The notes under the pieces are model-generated. The model saw nothing but the letters and a program-made list of their open reading frames with translations. It had not been told where the DNA came from and searched no databases. Positions 44,536 to 52,739 of a DNA stretch of 64,000 nt are shown here, in pieces (the stretch's first letter is position 1; each line of letters opens with the position of its first letter). This stretch comes from JAAXHV01 sp965207165 (GTDB lineage: Bacteria; Pseudomonadota; Gammaproteobacteria; Eutrophobiales; Eutrophobiaceae). A program made the position numbers and the translations under genes. The DNA lies in contig OZ242265.1 of assembly GCA_965207165.1 (NCBI GenBank), positions 2,418,001 to 2,482,000 of the forward strand, written 5' to 3'.

Positions 44536-45029
44536 GACCCCCCCGATTCGGCTCTAACCGTCCATTTCGTCCTGTTCTGGTGACATCCGACCGCCGTAGA
44601 GGCGCTGTAAGCGATTTATCGGAGCGACCCTAAGGCTTGGTATGGCCTGAATACGGCGGATACAAGCCCGGCGACGACGAGACCTGGGGCGCACCGTAGC
44701 ACGTCAACGCCGGCGCGTGGCTTGGCTTTGTGGTCTGCAGCGTTCTCCAGGTATGCGGCAGCCGCGGCGCCGGAGGCGCCACCACCGTAACGGTTAGTCA
44801 TCAGGAAAAACCGGATTCCCTGACCCCCGCTCAATGTCGATGGGACGGCGCAGCCGCTCAAACTCCCCCGACCATTGCTGGCGGTCTGCGCCGCGGCAAT
44901 GTGTGCCGCCCGGCGCCCGCAGCAACCCGGCATCGTATCCAGTTGCCGAGGGGCAGACTGTGGCACGCGCCAGGAATGTCCACCGGGATTGCGTATTTCA
45001 CTGAATCCTGCCACCCATCGAGTGCGCAG
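44536..45029. other. Decayed element DNA without a supported gene
   Basis: GC-rich sequence with several overlapping open frames on both strands, none with a recognisable family or good ribosome site. It appears to be degraded mobile-element sequence leading into the left inverted repeat unit. Confidence 0.5.
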
Positions 45030-45200
45030 CGGGGGGGTGGGTGTTTGTCATCAGCGAGGCGGTGGTTGCCGGCATCGGGCCGTGTTGCCAGGGGTTGACC
45101 TGTGTGCCCTGGTTGTTGATTGGGCCGGGTTGTACAGGATGAGCCAGGCCCATCGCGCCAGCCGGATCCGGCTTATGCGGAAGCGGACAAGCTGCCTGAG
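45030..45200 (-). repeat. Left inverted unit, outer part
   Basis: Read on the minus strand this matches 50380-50560: a frame with FRISRIRLARWAWLILYNPA (right copy RFTQYRIRWGQLVRLAWFIL), then GGGCACACAGGTCAAC and the start of a small ORF (MTNTHPP against MIDKHNP). The IS21 insertion separates it from its inner part at 47887. Confidence 0.65.
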
Positions 45201-45205
45201 TGCGT

Positions 45206-45320
45206 ATTCCAGCCGAACGTGAACACCTATTCCAGTTCAACGTGAACACTCATTCCAGCCGAACGTGAACACCCATTCCAGTTCAATGTGAACACCGATT
45301 CCAGTCGAACGTGAACACTT
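45206..45320 (+). repeat. Five tandem 23-bp repeats at the IS21 left end
   Basis: Five copies of ATTCCAG(YYS)AACGTGAACAC plus two variable bases follow each other without spacers. Inverted versions lie at about 45333-45390 and three more at 47810-47873. These are transposase-binding repeats at the ends of the element. Confidence 0.85.
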
Positions 45321-45447
45321 TCAGACTGATTCTGGAATCGGTGTTCACGACCCTGGAATCAGCGTTCACGCTGAACTGGAATCGCCCTCAACGCATGGAC
45401 TTGTAACCCGGTGGTAGGTTATCTCCTTTTTAGGAGGAACCCACCCC

Positions 45448-47001
45448 ATGTCAAACAAGAGAACGACCATGCGTAAACTACGAGACGTACTTCGGCTCCG
45501 GCATCAGGCCGGTTTATCCATCCGCGCCATCAGTCGCAGCACCAAGCTGAGCGTCGGCGGCGTGCAGAAGCTCATCCGCCGGGCCCAGGCATTGCAGCTG
45601 AGTTGGCCATTGCCCCCCGAGCTGGATGACGCCCGCCTGGCGGGGCTGTTCTATCCCGATGCCGATACCGGCGCCGGCTCGCGCTGTGAGGCGCCGGACT
45701 GGCCCGCGGTGCACGAAGAACTGAAGCGGCCCCATGTGACCCGGCAACTGGTGTGGGAGGAATACACACAGCGCTATCCGAACCGGTGTTACAGCTACTC
45801 CTGGTTCTGTGACCACTACCAGCGCTGGCTCGGCCGGCAACGGCCCACCATGCGCCAGGGTCACCGGGCCGGAGAGAAGTGCTTTGTGGACTACGCCGGC
45901 AGCACCGTACCGGTGGTGGACGGCGCCACCGGCGAGGTGCGACCGGCACAACTGTTTGTCGCCGTGCTGGGCGCGTCCGACTACACCTTCGCCGAGGCCA
46001 CCTGGACCCAGGCGCTCCCCGACTGGCTGGGCAGCCACACCCGGGCCATGACGTTCTTCGGCGCCGTCCCCGCCCTCATCGTCCCCGACAACCTGCGCAG
46101 CGGGGTCAGCAAAGCTTGCCGCTACGACCCGGACATCAACCCGAGCTACCAGCAATGGGCTGAACACTACCAGGTGGCCATCCTCCCGGCGCGTCCGCGT
46201 AAACCCCGCGACAAGGCCAAGGCCGAACAGGGCGTTTTACTGGTGCAGCGCTGGATCCTGGCCCGCCTGCGCCATCACCGGTGCTTCTCCCTGGACGAGG
46301 TGAACCGCCATATCGCCCGACTGCTCGACGACCTCAACAACCGACCCTTCAAGCGACGACCCGGCTCGCGTCGGTCCGCCTTTGAGACCCTCGACCAATC
46401 GGCATTAAGGCCCCTGCCGCCTCACCCCTATGAGTACATCCACATCAAATCGGTCACCGTCCATATCGACTACCACGTGCAGTATCAGCAACATTACTAC
46501 TCCGTGCCGCACCAGTATGTGGGCGAGAGACTGGAGTTACACGCCGGTAATGCGTTGATTGAACTCTACTTCCGGCAACGCTGCATCGCCACGCACCCGC
46601 GCCGGGACGGCCACGGCTTCACCACCCACCCGGCCCACATGCCCGAACGCCACCGGGCGCAGCAGCAGTGGTCCCCCGACCGCCTCAGGCGCTGGGCCAA
46701 ACAACTGGGGCCACAGGTGGATACCTGGGTGCGCCAACAACTCGAACGCCGCACCCATCCGGAGCAGGCCTACCGCGTCTGCCTGGGCCTGTTGCAGCTC
46801 AGCAAACAGTACCCCGCCACCCGCCTCAACGCCGCCTGTCAGCGCGCCAACCAGGCCGGCCTGACGCGCCTCAAACAGATGAAACACCTCCTGGAAACCC
46901 ACCAGGACCAAATCACCGACGCCACCGCAACGGCCACCGATTCAACCACCCCGCTGCCCCAGGACCATGAGAATATCCGCGGGCCGCAACACTTCAACTA
47001 A
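45448..47001 (+). CDS. istA: IS21-family transposase IstA
   Basis: A 517-residue DDE transposase. An N-terminal helix-turn-helix (LRLRHQAGLSIRAISRSTKLSVGGVQKL) binds the ends. The rve catalytic core begins near GEKCFVDYAGSTVPV with the first Asp, continues through IVPDNLRSGV and has the Glu in KAKAEQGVLLVQRWI. A GGAGG site precedes ATG 45448. The gene appears complete. Confidence 0.94.
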   Translation: MSNKRTTMRKLRDVLRLRHQAGLSIRAISRSTKLSVGGVQKLIRRAQALQLSWPLPPELDDARLAGLFYPDADTGAGSRCEAPDWPAVHEELKRPHVTRQLVWEEYTQRYPNRCYSYSWFCDHYQRWLGRQRPTMRQGHRAGEKCFVDYAGSTVPVVDGATGEVRPAQLFVAVLGASDYTFAEATWTQALPDWLGSHTRAMTFFGAVPALIVPDNLRSGVSKACRYDPDINPSYQQWAEHYQVAILPARPRKPRDKAKAEQGVLLVQRWILARLRHHRCFSLDEVNRHIARLLDDLNNRPFKRRPGSRRSAFETLDQSALRPLPPHPYEYIHIKSVTVHIDYHVQYQQHYYSVPHQYVGERLELHAGNALIELYFRQRCIATHPRRDGHGFTTHPAHMPERHRAQQQWSPDRLRRWAKQLGPQVDTWVRQQLERRTHPEQAYRVCLGLLQLSKQYPATRLNAACQRANQAGLTRLKQMKHLLETHQDQITDATATATDSTTPLPQDHENIRGPQHFN

Positions 47002-47013
47002 CGGAGAGACACC

Positions 47014-47763
47014 ATGACCACGACCACACTCACCCTTGCCCGCCTGCGCGAACTGCACCTGCCCGGCATGGCAACCGCCCTGACCCAACAAACCGAACAG
47101 CCCGGCGCGTATGACAACCTCCCGTTCCTCGACCGACTCGCCCTCCTGGTCGAATCCGAATGTTTGCAACGGGAACAGCGTAAACAGGACCGCCTCATCC
47201 GTCAGGCGCGCTTCAAACTGCGCGCCACCCTCCAGGATATCGATTACGAACACGCCCGCAACCTGCAACGCAAACAACTGACCCAGCTTGCACAGGGCGA
47301 GTGGCTGCAGCGGGCACACAACCTGCTTATCACCGGCCCCTGCGGCTCAGGCAAAACCTTCATCGCCTGCGCCCTCGGCCACCAGGCCTGCCTGCAGGGC
47401 TATACCACTCGCTACTACCGCTTGGCCCGCCTGCTACTGACACTCACCCAGGCCAAAGCCGACGGCAGCTACCACAAGCTCCTGAGCCAGCTTGCCAGGA
47501 CCCGGCTGCTCATCATCGACGATTGGGGCATGGACACCCTCAACAGCGCACAACGCCACGACCTCATGCACATCGCAGATGACCGCTACCACACCGCCTC
47601 CACCATGATGGTCAGCCAACTGCCCGTCGACCAGTGGTATGCTACCATCGGTGATAACACCCTCGCCGATGCCATCCTCGACCGGCTCGTACATAATGCC
47701 CACCGCCTCACATTAAAGGGCGAATCCATGCGAAAAAAACAGGGGTTTGTTGACTCATCGTGA
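47014..47763 (+). CDS. istB: IS21-family helper ATPase IstB
   Basis: A 249-residue AAA+ protein related to DnaA/DnaC. Walker A is LITGPCGSGKTF (about residues 104-115) and Walker B is LLIIDDWGMD. IstB selects target DNA and activates IstA. It follows istA by 12 bp with GGAGAG upstream. Confidence 0.94.
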   Translation: MTTTTLTLARLRELHLPGMATALTQQTEQPGAYDNLPFLDRLALLVESECLQREQRKQDRLIRQARFKLRATLQDIDYEHARNLQRKQLTQLAQGEWLQRAHNLLITGPCGSGKTFIACALGHQACLQGYTTRYYRLARLLLTLTQAKADGSYHKLLSQLARTRLLIIDDWGMDTLNSAQRHDLMHIADDRYHTASTMMVSQLPVDQWYATIGDNTLADAILDRLVHNAHRLTLKGESMRKKQGFVDSS

Positions 47764-47886
47764 ACACTTAAGGTAAAAATACGAACACGCCATGCGTTGA
47801 GCTGCCAGGTGTTCACATTGAACTGGAATGGGTGTTCACGCTGGGCTGGAATCAGTGTTCATCTTCGCTGGAATACGCAGCCTGAG

Positions 47887-48110
47887 CGGGTGGACGGCAA
47901 GAAACAAATACCAATCCACCGACTGACCAGCTTTATCTTTCGATGAGTCGCCGGACATCCAACCGGATGGTTCCGCCAGGGACAAAAAAACACGCCGCCG
48001 ATAGCTGTCAAACACACAGGGGCGAGACTACTCCTGTATACAAAACGGCGTTTTGTAACAGGAGTCTCGCAAGAGGGGGACACCCCCCTTGACCCCCCCC
48101 GCAGCGCGGC
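47887..48110 (-). repeat. Left inverted unit, inner part
   Basis: Read on the minus strand this carries structured motif copy 1 and then about 125 bp leading to the IS21 site. The order and spacing match 50150-50380 of the right unit. Sequence between the motif and the IS is only weakly similar. Confidence 0.55.
48012..48100 (-). ncRNA. Candidate structured motif, copy 1
   Basis: On the minus strand a G-run, TCAA, a G-rich/C-rich short hairpin, then a 49-nt hairpin (48022-48070) and CCCTGTGTG. The hairpin has a 6-bp outer stem GCGAGA/TCTCGC, a 3-nt bulge, a 7-bp stem CTCCTGT/ACAGGAG and a terminal ACAAAACG/CGTTTTGT stem. At least six base pairs differ from copy 2 with pairing kept. Whether it works as RNA or as single-stranded DNA is not known. 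Confidence 0.5.
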
Positions 48111-48445
48111 GAGAGCCGATGCCGAATCCGAAGCCATCAGAGCGGCCACTGGAGCGGGCCATCGTGTGAATATGTCTCGAACATTTCCCGGACAACTCAC
48201 AATCAATCGTGTTCAAGTAGAACTACAATCACATCCGTTTTGAACTATATCCATATCACGGGTGGGGAACGACAGACATGACCGGGCAAGGTCACACGCC
48301 CGCAAGCTGTCTGTGACACTCAAGGCGTTAACTACAAATATTAATCAGGCTGCCTGGCGCGGTTGGCTACGCTTGGCTGTGCAGGCCTGCGATGCGTCCT
48401 GTCGGGCCGCCAAGGCGAAACCGGACCGGTTGAGGAGATAAGACT

Positions 48446-48550
48446 ATGCAGACACAGAAGCCCTGGACACACCCGGCACACTCACCCGGCGAGCGCCTGG
48501 ATGTACGACAATTTTATGGTAAGTCTGCCTGTCTCTGTTCAAAAGCTTGA
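48446..48550 (+). pseudogene. Short gene start of unknown family
   Basis: A 34-codon frame beginning MQTQKPWTHPAHSPGERLDV, with GAGGAGA well placed before ATG 48446. It stops soon after RQFYGKS and looks like a truncated mobile-element gene. The rest of 48110-48724 shows nothing recognisable. Confidence 0.35.
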
Positions 48551-48724
48551 ACAATATTTTTCTCTGCGTACTAACGAATAGGAAAACTCTCAAACCGGCG
48601 AAGTCCGTATCCCTGGAGATTTTCAGTTATTGCCGTAGGGGTGTGCAAATCCCTGATCATGAGGGTTTGGGATTTATTACGTAGTAAGCACTCAGCGGGT
48701 GCTGATTCTAGCAGAATGTAAGGG

Positions 48725-49501
48725 TTAATTGTCGCGTGACAGGCGACGTGCCAGTGACTTCGACTTCATGATTCGTTCAACAGAGAGGGGGTGAGTGATG
48801 CAGTATCCTCTGCAAGCACCTTTTTTTCTGATCGGGTTGTCACGTAGTCTAACGGCACCTTCCGGATCGTAGCCGGCTTCCACGGCCCAGATAATGCCCA
48901 GGTAGTCTGCCTCACGTTCGTTGTCACGTCGGTATCTGGCACTGTCAACATCTTGCTCGTGACGAGGCGGTTTGCCCTTGTGCTCTGCACCGTGGTCAAG
49001 CTTGAGATGGGCTAATTCATGACCGATCAATGCCGCGGCCATGTGCACGTCAATGCCCAACATATCTAGCATTTTGAAATTGATACCGATGTAATTGGAT
49101 ACCCATGCGGTTTCCTTGTCTGCGCGTAATGAGGACGTTATACCCTGAATGTAGGCTGTTCTCTTGCCGCGATATTTTCGATATGAGAGCTTGACTTTTT
49201 CAGGAGATATCCTCATTCTGCGGCCTGCAAAAGCGTTGATATACTTACCTCCGTCAACGATGAATACATTGGCATCTGTTTCAGCGACTTCTTCCATGGC
49301 CTTCGCCACAGAATACAGGTAAATCAGTTGTTTTCTTTCGACCTTTTTCAGGGATTTGTCATGGCTGGAGGTCAGATGAATGGTGTCCGTATCGGCCTTG
49401 AGCAGGTCGTTGATATGCCAGACATACGAATAGGACGCGGCATCCGCCTTGCCCGATGTAAAAAGCAAGAGACAGCCAATCAGACAGGCTTTTTTAATCA
49501 T
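48725..49501 (-). CDS. Exported M48-family metalloprotease
   Basis: A 258-residue protein with a signal peptide (residues 1-21, ending ADA). The Zn motif HELAH is in ALIGHELAHLKLDHG (about 158-172), and the third ligand Glu is in NEREADYLGIIWAVEAGYDP. HPLSVERI follows near the end, as in Oma1/BepA-like proteins. It is cargo of the element integrated in sctQ and lies 11 bp downstream of the lipoprotein gene, so they may act together in the envelope. Confidence 0.85.
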   Translation of the reverse strand: MIKKACLIGCLLLFTSGKADAASYSYVWHINDLLKADTDTIHLTSSHDKSLKKVERKQLIYLYSVAKAMEEVAETDANVFIVDGGKYINAFAGRRMRISPEKVKLSYRKYRGKRTAYIQGITSSLRADKETAWVSNYIGINFKMLDMLGIDVHMAAALIGHELAHLKLDHGAEHKGKPPRHEQDVDSARYRRDNEREADYLGIIWAVEAGYDPEGAVRLRDNPIRKKGACRGYCITHPLSVERIMKSKSLARRLSRDN

Positions 49502-49512
49502 TCCAACAATAC

Positions 49513-49959
49513 TTAATTTCCTGTTTTGGTATGTTGGGAGTGGTCGGTTTTCTGTTCCAGCAGAACTCTGGCTCTTTCTTGTCGCCTCAAAAGATATTTA
49601 GCGTTCTCTAAATCGTTGCTCACGGACCCGCAAGGAGGAACTGGTCGAAATTTGCCATCGGCAACAGATTTATTGACTTCTCGCTGTCTGTAGGCGCGAC
49701 ACTCAGCCTGAAGTTGCGCTTCTGTTGCACTCAGGGCTGCTACTTGTTGAACCAGTATCTTGTATTGAGTCTCATTCCACTCTGCCGCTGTTACTGGTGG
49801 TGGCGGCTTGCTGTGTCGCCGTTCTGACGGGCCTTGACAGCCAGTCAATATCAAAAACAGACAACAGCCTAAAAGGATGTTCAGAAACCCGGGAGCCGTG
49901 AGGATAAAATGCCAGTTGGTTGCCCGTTGGTCGTGAACAGAGGAGCTATTGGTAGTCAC
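49513..49959 (-). CDS. Putative lipoprotein of unknown function
   Basis: A 148-residue protein with a hydrophobic stretch ending LFLILTGCQG, a lipobox with the acylated Cys at about residue 41. The N-terminal 25 residues before the stretch are long for a lipoprotein signal, so the real start may be internal. The mature part is hydrophilic with a predicted helix (ILVQQVAALSATEAQLQAEC) and two further Cys. No family is recognised. Confidence 0.6.
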   Translation of the reverse strand: MTTNSSSVHDQRATNWHFILTAPGFLNILLGCCLFLILTGCQGPSERRHSKPPPPVTAAEWNETQYKILVQQVAALSATEAQLQAECRAYRQREVNKSVADGKFRPVPPCGSVSNDLENAKYLLRRQERARVLLEQKTDHSQHTKTGN

Positions 49960-49990
49960 TTGTTTCCCTCAAATTGAAGACAGAGTTATT

Positions 49991-50128
49991 TTAACATGGG
50001 TGGGCACAGTCGCAGAGAGTCAAACCCGCGGTCCTGGTCCGCGCCTGCCACTCGGCCCGTGTCTGCGTATCCACGCGCAGGGTAACCATCCGGCCCGGCG
50101 GCGCGTGCGATGTGGTGTGCTCAGCCAT
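49991..50128 (-). pseudogene. Ribbon-helix-helix mobilisation-type protein remnant
   Basis: A 45-codon frame with GRMVTLRVDTQTRAEWQART followed by RTAGLTL, the strand-helix start of a MobC/TraJ-like DNA-binding protein. It then loses similarity (CDCAHPC) and stops. It indicates that the element once had mobilisation functions. Confidence 0.5.
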
Positions 50129-50149
50129 TGGCTACTGTCAATGTATCAT

Positions 50150-50560
50150 CAGGCCCCGTTGCCAACGGGGGGGATCAAAGGGGGGCTCGCCCCCCTTGCA
50201 AGCACCCTGTAGTCATGCGCAGCATGTAATACAGGGGTATGCTTGCCCCTGTGTGAACAACAGTCATCGACTGTGAACGCGTTGTTCCCTGACAGCATAA
50301 TCCGGTGGTCTATCTGATAACATATCACATGCGTATCCGGTCGTTCGATTAGCTGGTGCTTTTCCATCGTTGCCCACCCGGCCAAGCGCTTCACCCAATA
50401 CCGCATTCGCTGGGGCCAGCTGGTGCGTTTGGCCTGGTTCATCCTGTACAACCTGGCCTAATCCTAACAGGGCACACAGGTCAACGCCTCGCAATAAGGC
50501 CCGATATCCGCAAGGAACGCCTCATGATAGACAAACACAATCCCAGCCATGCACCCGATG
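50150..50560 (+). repeat. Right inverted unit
   Basis: It contains structured motif copy 2, about 120 bp of linker, a frame with AKRFTQYRIRWGQLVRLAWF ending in TAA, GGGCACACAGGTCAAC, and the start of a small ORF. The same parts in the same order occur inverted at 45030-45200 plus 47887-48110. The two units flank the M48 protease, lipoprotein and relic genes. Confidence 0.65.
50167..50255 (+). ncRNA. Candidate structured motif, copy 2
   Basis: Same length and architecture as copy 1. The hairpin 50198-50246 has stem GCAAGCA/TGCTTGC, a GTA-type bulge, stem CCCTGTA/TACAGGG and a CATGC/GCATG terminal stem. It is preceded by a G-run, ATCAAA and a GGGGGGCTCGCCCCCC hairpin and followed by CCCTGTGTG. 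Base differences from copy 1 fall in complementary pairs. Confidence 0.5.
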
Positions 50561-50649
50561 ATCTCCATCGTTTCAGAGCCTGGGAGCGGGGTGTCTTGTT
50601 CAACCTGCCGTTGTTGTTATCGACTGCTGCGGCATGTCGGGCTGCATAA
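50524..50649 (+). pseudogene. Small ORF of the repeat unit
   Basis: A 41-codon frame starting MIDKHNPSHAPDDLHRFRAW. AAGGAA lies upstream of ATG 50524. Its start matches the left unit (MTNTHPP). No family is recognised. From 50650 to 50897 no gene is seen; this AT-rich right end may hold integrase arm sites. Confidence 0.35.
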
Positions 50650-50897
50650 CTTGCCATGCAAAACGGAATTTGTCCCCTCCTGATTTTACCCGGTGCGTCT
50701 CATTTGGGCTGACAACTGCCCCTGAGCAGGACTGTTTTGAGGGAATCGGGAAAATGACACCGCACGTATAACCGATTTATAATGCCGGAAATAGTGTTTA
50801 AATTTCCTGCAGATTCTGTGGGACGGATTGTGTGAAAATTACAGGCGGTATTTCACAAAACATTATATAAAACAAACAGTTATTAATATGTTGTTGC

Positions 50898-51347
50898 TCA
50901 TAAACCAGCAGCCGTACTCAACGCAAAAGCTACAGCATGGCCGTAGTCCGGTTCACCATCAAGTAAATCTATCGACTTTAGCGCCGGCGCGCACTGCCAG
51001 TTTTTTGCGGCCCAATCCAGGATGCCCTGGTTGTAGACCTGGAGATAGGCGCAGCGCAACAGGGCCTCAAGTTGCCAGAATTGTGCCGGCTCTATCCCTT
51101 GCAGCAGTGTATTGAACAGACCTTCCTGCAGGTACAGCCTCACGCCGATACCGGTTTGCGGAGACAATTCCAGGCTGACCCAGCGCCCTTGCGCGTCTAC
51201 ATCCACGGGTGCAGACCCAACGCTATCGAACCAGCGGATCTTCAGGGCGTTGCCGGTACCCGCGACGAAGTGCTCCCTGGTATTGAGACCGAGTTGATGA
51301 AGTCCGGTAAGGTCTTTGTATTCAAACGCGCTAACAGCACCTGCCAT
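50898..51347 (-). pseudogene. sctQ: sctQ, 5' part (split by the integrated element)
   Basis: It encodes the first 149 residues of SctQ, starting MAGAVSAFEYKDLTGL. The sequence fits the non-conserved N-terminal domain (VSLELSPQTGIGVRLYLQ, FWQLEALLRCAYLQ). It reaches the core TAAACCA at 50901-50907 and then a TGA supplied by the element at 50898-50900. GGAGG at the end of sctP serves ATG 51347. Joining to 42159-42788 gives a 358-codon sctQ. Confidence 0.85.
50901..50907. other. Right attachment core of the integrated element
   Basis: TAAACCA, identical to 42789-42795 and in the same sctQ codon phase. Confidence 0.75.
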
Positions 51348-51350
51348 CAG

Positions 51351-52355
51351 CTACACGTCCTCCTGTTCAATATACTCGCCGCGGGAGCGCTGATCCCGGG
51401 AGTCCGTATCGGCATCCACGTTGACTTTTACCGAGCCGTCCAGGGCCTGTTCCAGCGAACTGGTTATCGCGTCCCTGCTCCTGGTCAGCACGGCGTTGTC
51501 TGATGGCGACTGGGTCACAAATGTGACCTGCAGTTCGCCTTGCCGGTGCGCAATGATCACCTCGGTATCCTGCAGCAACGTATCCTTGATCTGTATCCGG
51601 ACCTCCTTGCCCTGACCCTCCTGGCCGGCAGATACCAGTATTCGCTGGGCCACGTCGGAAACCAGTTGCGGTGAAATGGTTTCCGCCGCGCCCGCCTCAG
51701 CGCGCTGCATGGAGGCGGTCTGCGAACGCATCATTTGATCCGCCAGCAGTTGTTGCAGGTCCTGTTGCACGTCTGTAGCGGGCTGTGTCTCGGCCTCATC
51801 CTTGCGCAGCAAGGCATCAGCATCTTTTTCTCCGGGTACCGGATCCGGCGCCGGGGGCTGAGAAGTAGTCCCGGGTACCGGGCCCGCGGGTGGAGATGTA
51901 TTCCCGGCCCCGGTCTGGCCCGCCAGGCCTTGCTTCAGTCCGGACCGGGATTCCGTATCACCAGCATGACGTCCTGTCTTGCCCGGTGTTGGCCGTGATG
52001 TGGTATCACCCATGGCCTGTTTGAAAAGACCGGCATCACGCGCCAGGGAAGCTTTGTCCTCCGGGTTTGCGCCGGTCCCTGCAGGCGCAGGGTCTGTGCC
52101 GCCTCCGGTACCGGGCGGGGGTGTGGTTTCGTCCTTTGGCTGCCCGGTCCGGCCGGCAGGTTTTTGACCTGACGTGGAAGCGCCGGATAATCTTGCGCCT
52201 GCGCGCATGGAATCGGATGGGGGAGCAGTATCACCCATGGCCTGTTTGAACAGGTCGGCTTCCTGTTCCAACTCGCGTTCCGGCTGTCCCTGGGGCATAG
52301 CGCCGGCCGGTTGGGCAAAATCAGGCTTGGATGATGGGGGAGTATTGACTTTCAC
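51351..52355 (-). CDS. sctP: Type III secretion needle-length regulator, SctP-like
   Basis: A 334-residue protein. Residues 1-185 are low complexity, rich in Pro, Gly and Thr, with LFKQAMGDT occurring twice (35-43 and 110-118). The C-terminal third (about 215-315) resembles the substrate-switch domain of SctP/FliK-type proteins (VAQRILVSAGQEGQGKEVRI, GELQVTFVT). It is directly upstream of sctQ, the standard P-Q order. Assignment rests mainly on position and composition. Confidence 0.75.
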   Translation of the reverse strand: MKVNTPPSSKPDFAQPAGAMPQGQPERELEQEADLFKQAMGDTAPPSDSMRAGARLSGASTSGQKPAGRTGQPKDETTPPPGTGGGTDPAPAGTGANPEDKASLARDAGLFKQAMGDTTSRPTPGKTGRHAGDTESRSGLKQGLAGQTGAGNTSPPAGPVPGTTSQPPAPDPVPGEKDADALLRKDEAETQPATDVQQDLQQLLADQMMRSQTASMQRAEAGAAETISPQLVSDVAQRILVSAGQEGQGKEVRIQIKDTLLQDTEVIIAHRQGELQVTFVTQSPSDNAVLTRSRDAITSSLEQALDGSVKVNVDADTDSRDQRSRGEYIEQEDV

Positions 52356-52739
52356 GATATGACCTCTTGTCCTCCTGCAGGGTAAAATCCTGACACAGGT
52401 TCGAGCGGATACTCCGGCTGACTTTAAACGGAAGAAATTTCGTGCTATAAATCCTGCTGAAAAACATGACTATAGCCTTTCTCATGTCCGTTTTGGTGTT
52501 ATCTACATCTTACCTGTGTGGTATGAAAATACTATTAAGACTGTTCGTTTTCCGGCATTTATTATATCAAATAACGGGTGATCCATCCAGAATTAATTTC
52601 CCTGTTGCCAGGAACATATAAACTGCTTCAATCTCTAATATGTTACCGTTCCGTCCCTGTACCAGGGCACGTGGCTGGTCCTGGTCATTCATGAGGAAAA
52701 CTGTCTGGATGGGTTATCAGGTAGCCGGACATTAACACG
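52356..52739. promoter_or_regulatory. Divergent intergenic region between sctP and the SpoIIE-type gene
   Basis: This 384-bp AT-rich gap separates the two divergent halves of the secretion locus and must hold both promoters. AGGACAAGAGGT-like sequence before sctP may be its ribosome site. No clear sigma-70 pair, operator or terminator is obvious by eye. Confidence 0.45.

Larger units (their letters stand above)
45201..47879 (+). mobile_element. IS21-family insertion sequence, apparently intact
   Basis: The ends read TGCGTATTCCAGC and, inverted, GCTGGAATACGCA. The 7-bp sequence GCCTGAG flanks it at 45194-45200 and 47880-47886, a target duplication of the size IS21 elements make. Both istA and istB are full length. 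Multiple internal copies of a 23-bp end repeat are present on each side. It inserted into the left inverted unit, so it arrived after that duplication. Confidence 0.93.
42789..50907. mobile_element. 8.1-kb integrated element within sctQ
   Basis: It is bounded by the 7-bp direct repeats TAAACCA. A tyrosine integrase starts 153 bp inside the left end and points inward, the usual layout. Cargo includes a DUF7662 gene, an IS21-family insertion, an M48 protease and a putative lipoprotein. Relics include a ribbon-helix-helix mobilisation-type gene and inverted repeat units with structured hairpins. No conjugation genes remain and the integrase is frameshifted, so it is probably a decayed integrative or mobilisable element. 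Confidence 0.8.

Noticed and set aside
44616..45222. Several open frames of about 115-130 codons on both strands in the decayed part of the element
   Set aside because: They overlap each other, lack family resemblance and ribosome sites, and partly cover the repeat unit.
45206..45320. Five regular 23-bp repeats resembling a CRISPR array
   Set aside because: The repeats abut with no unique spacers, lie at the end of an IS21 element, recur in inverted form at its other end, and no cas genes are present.
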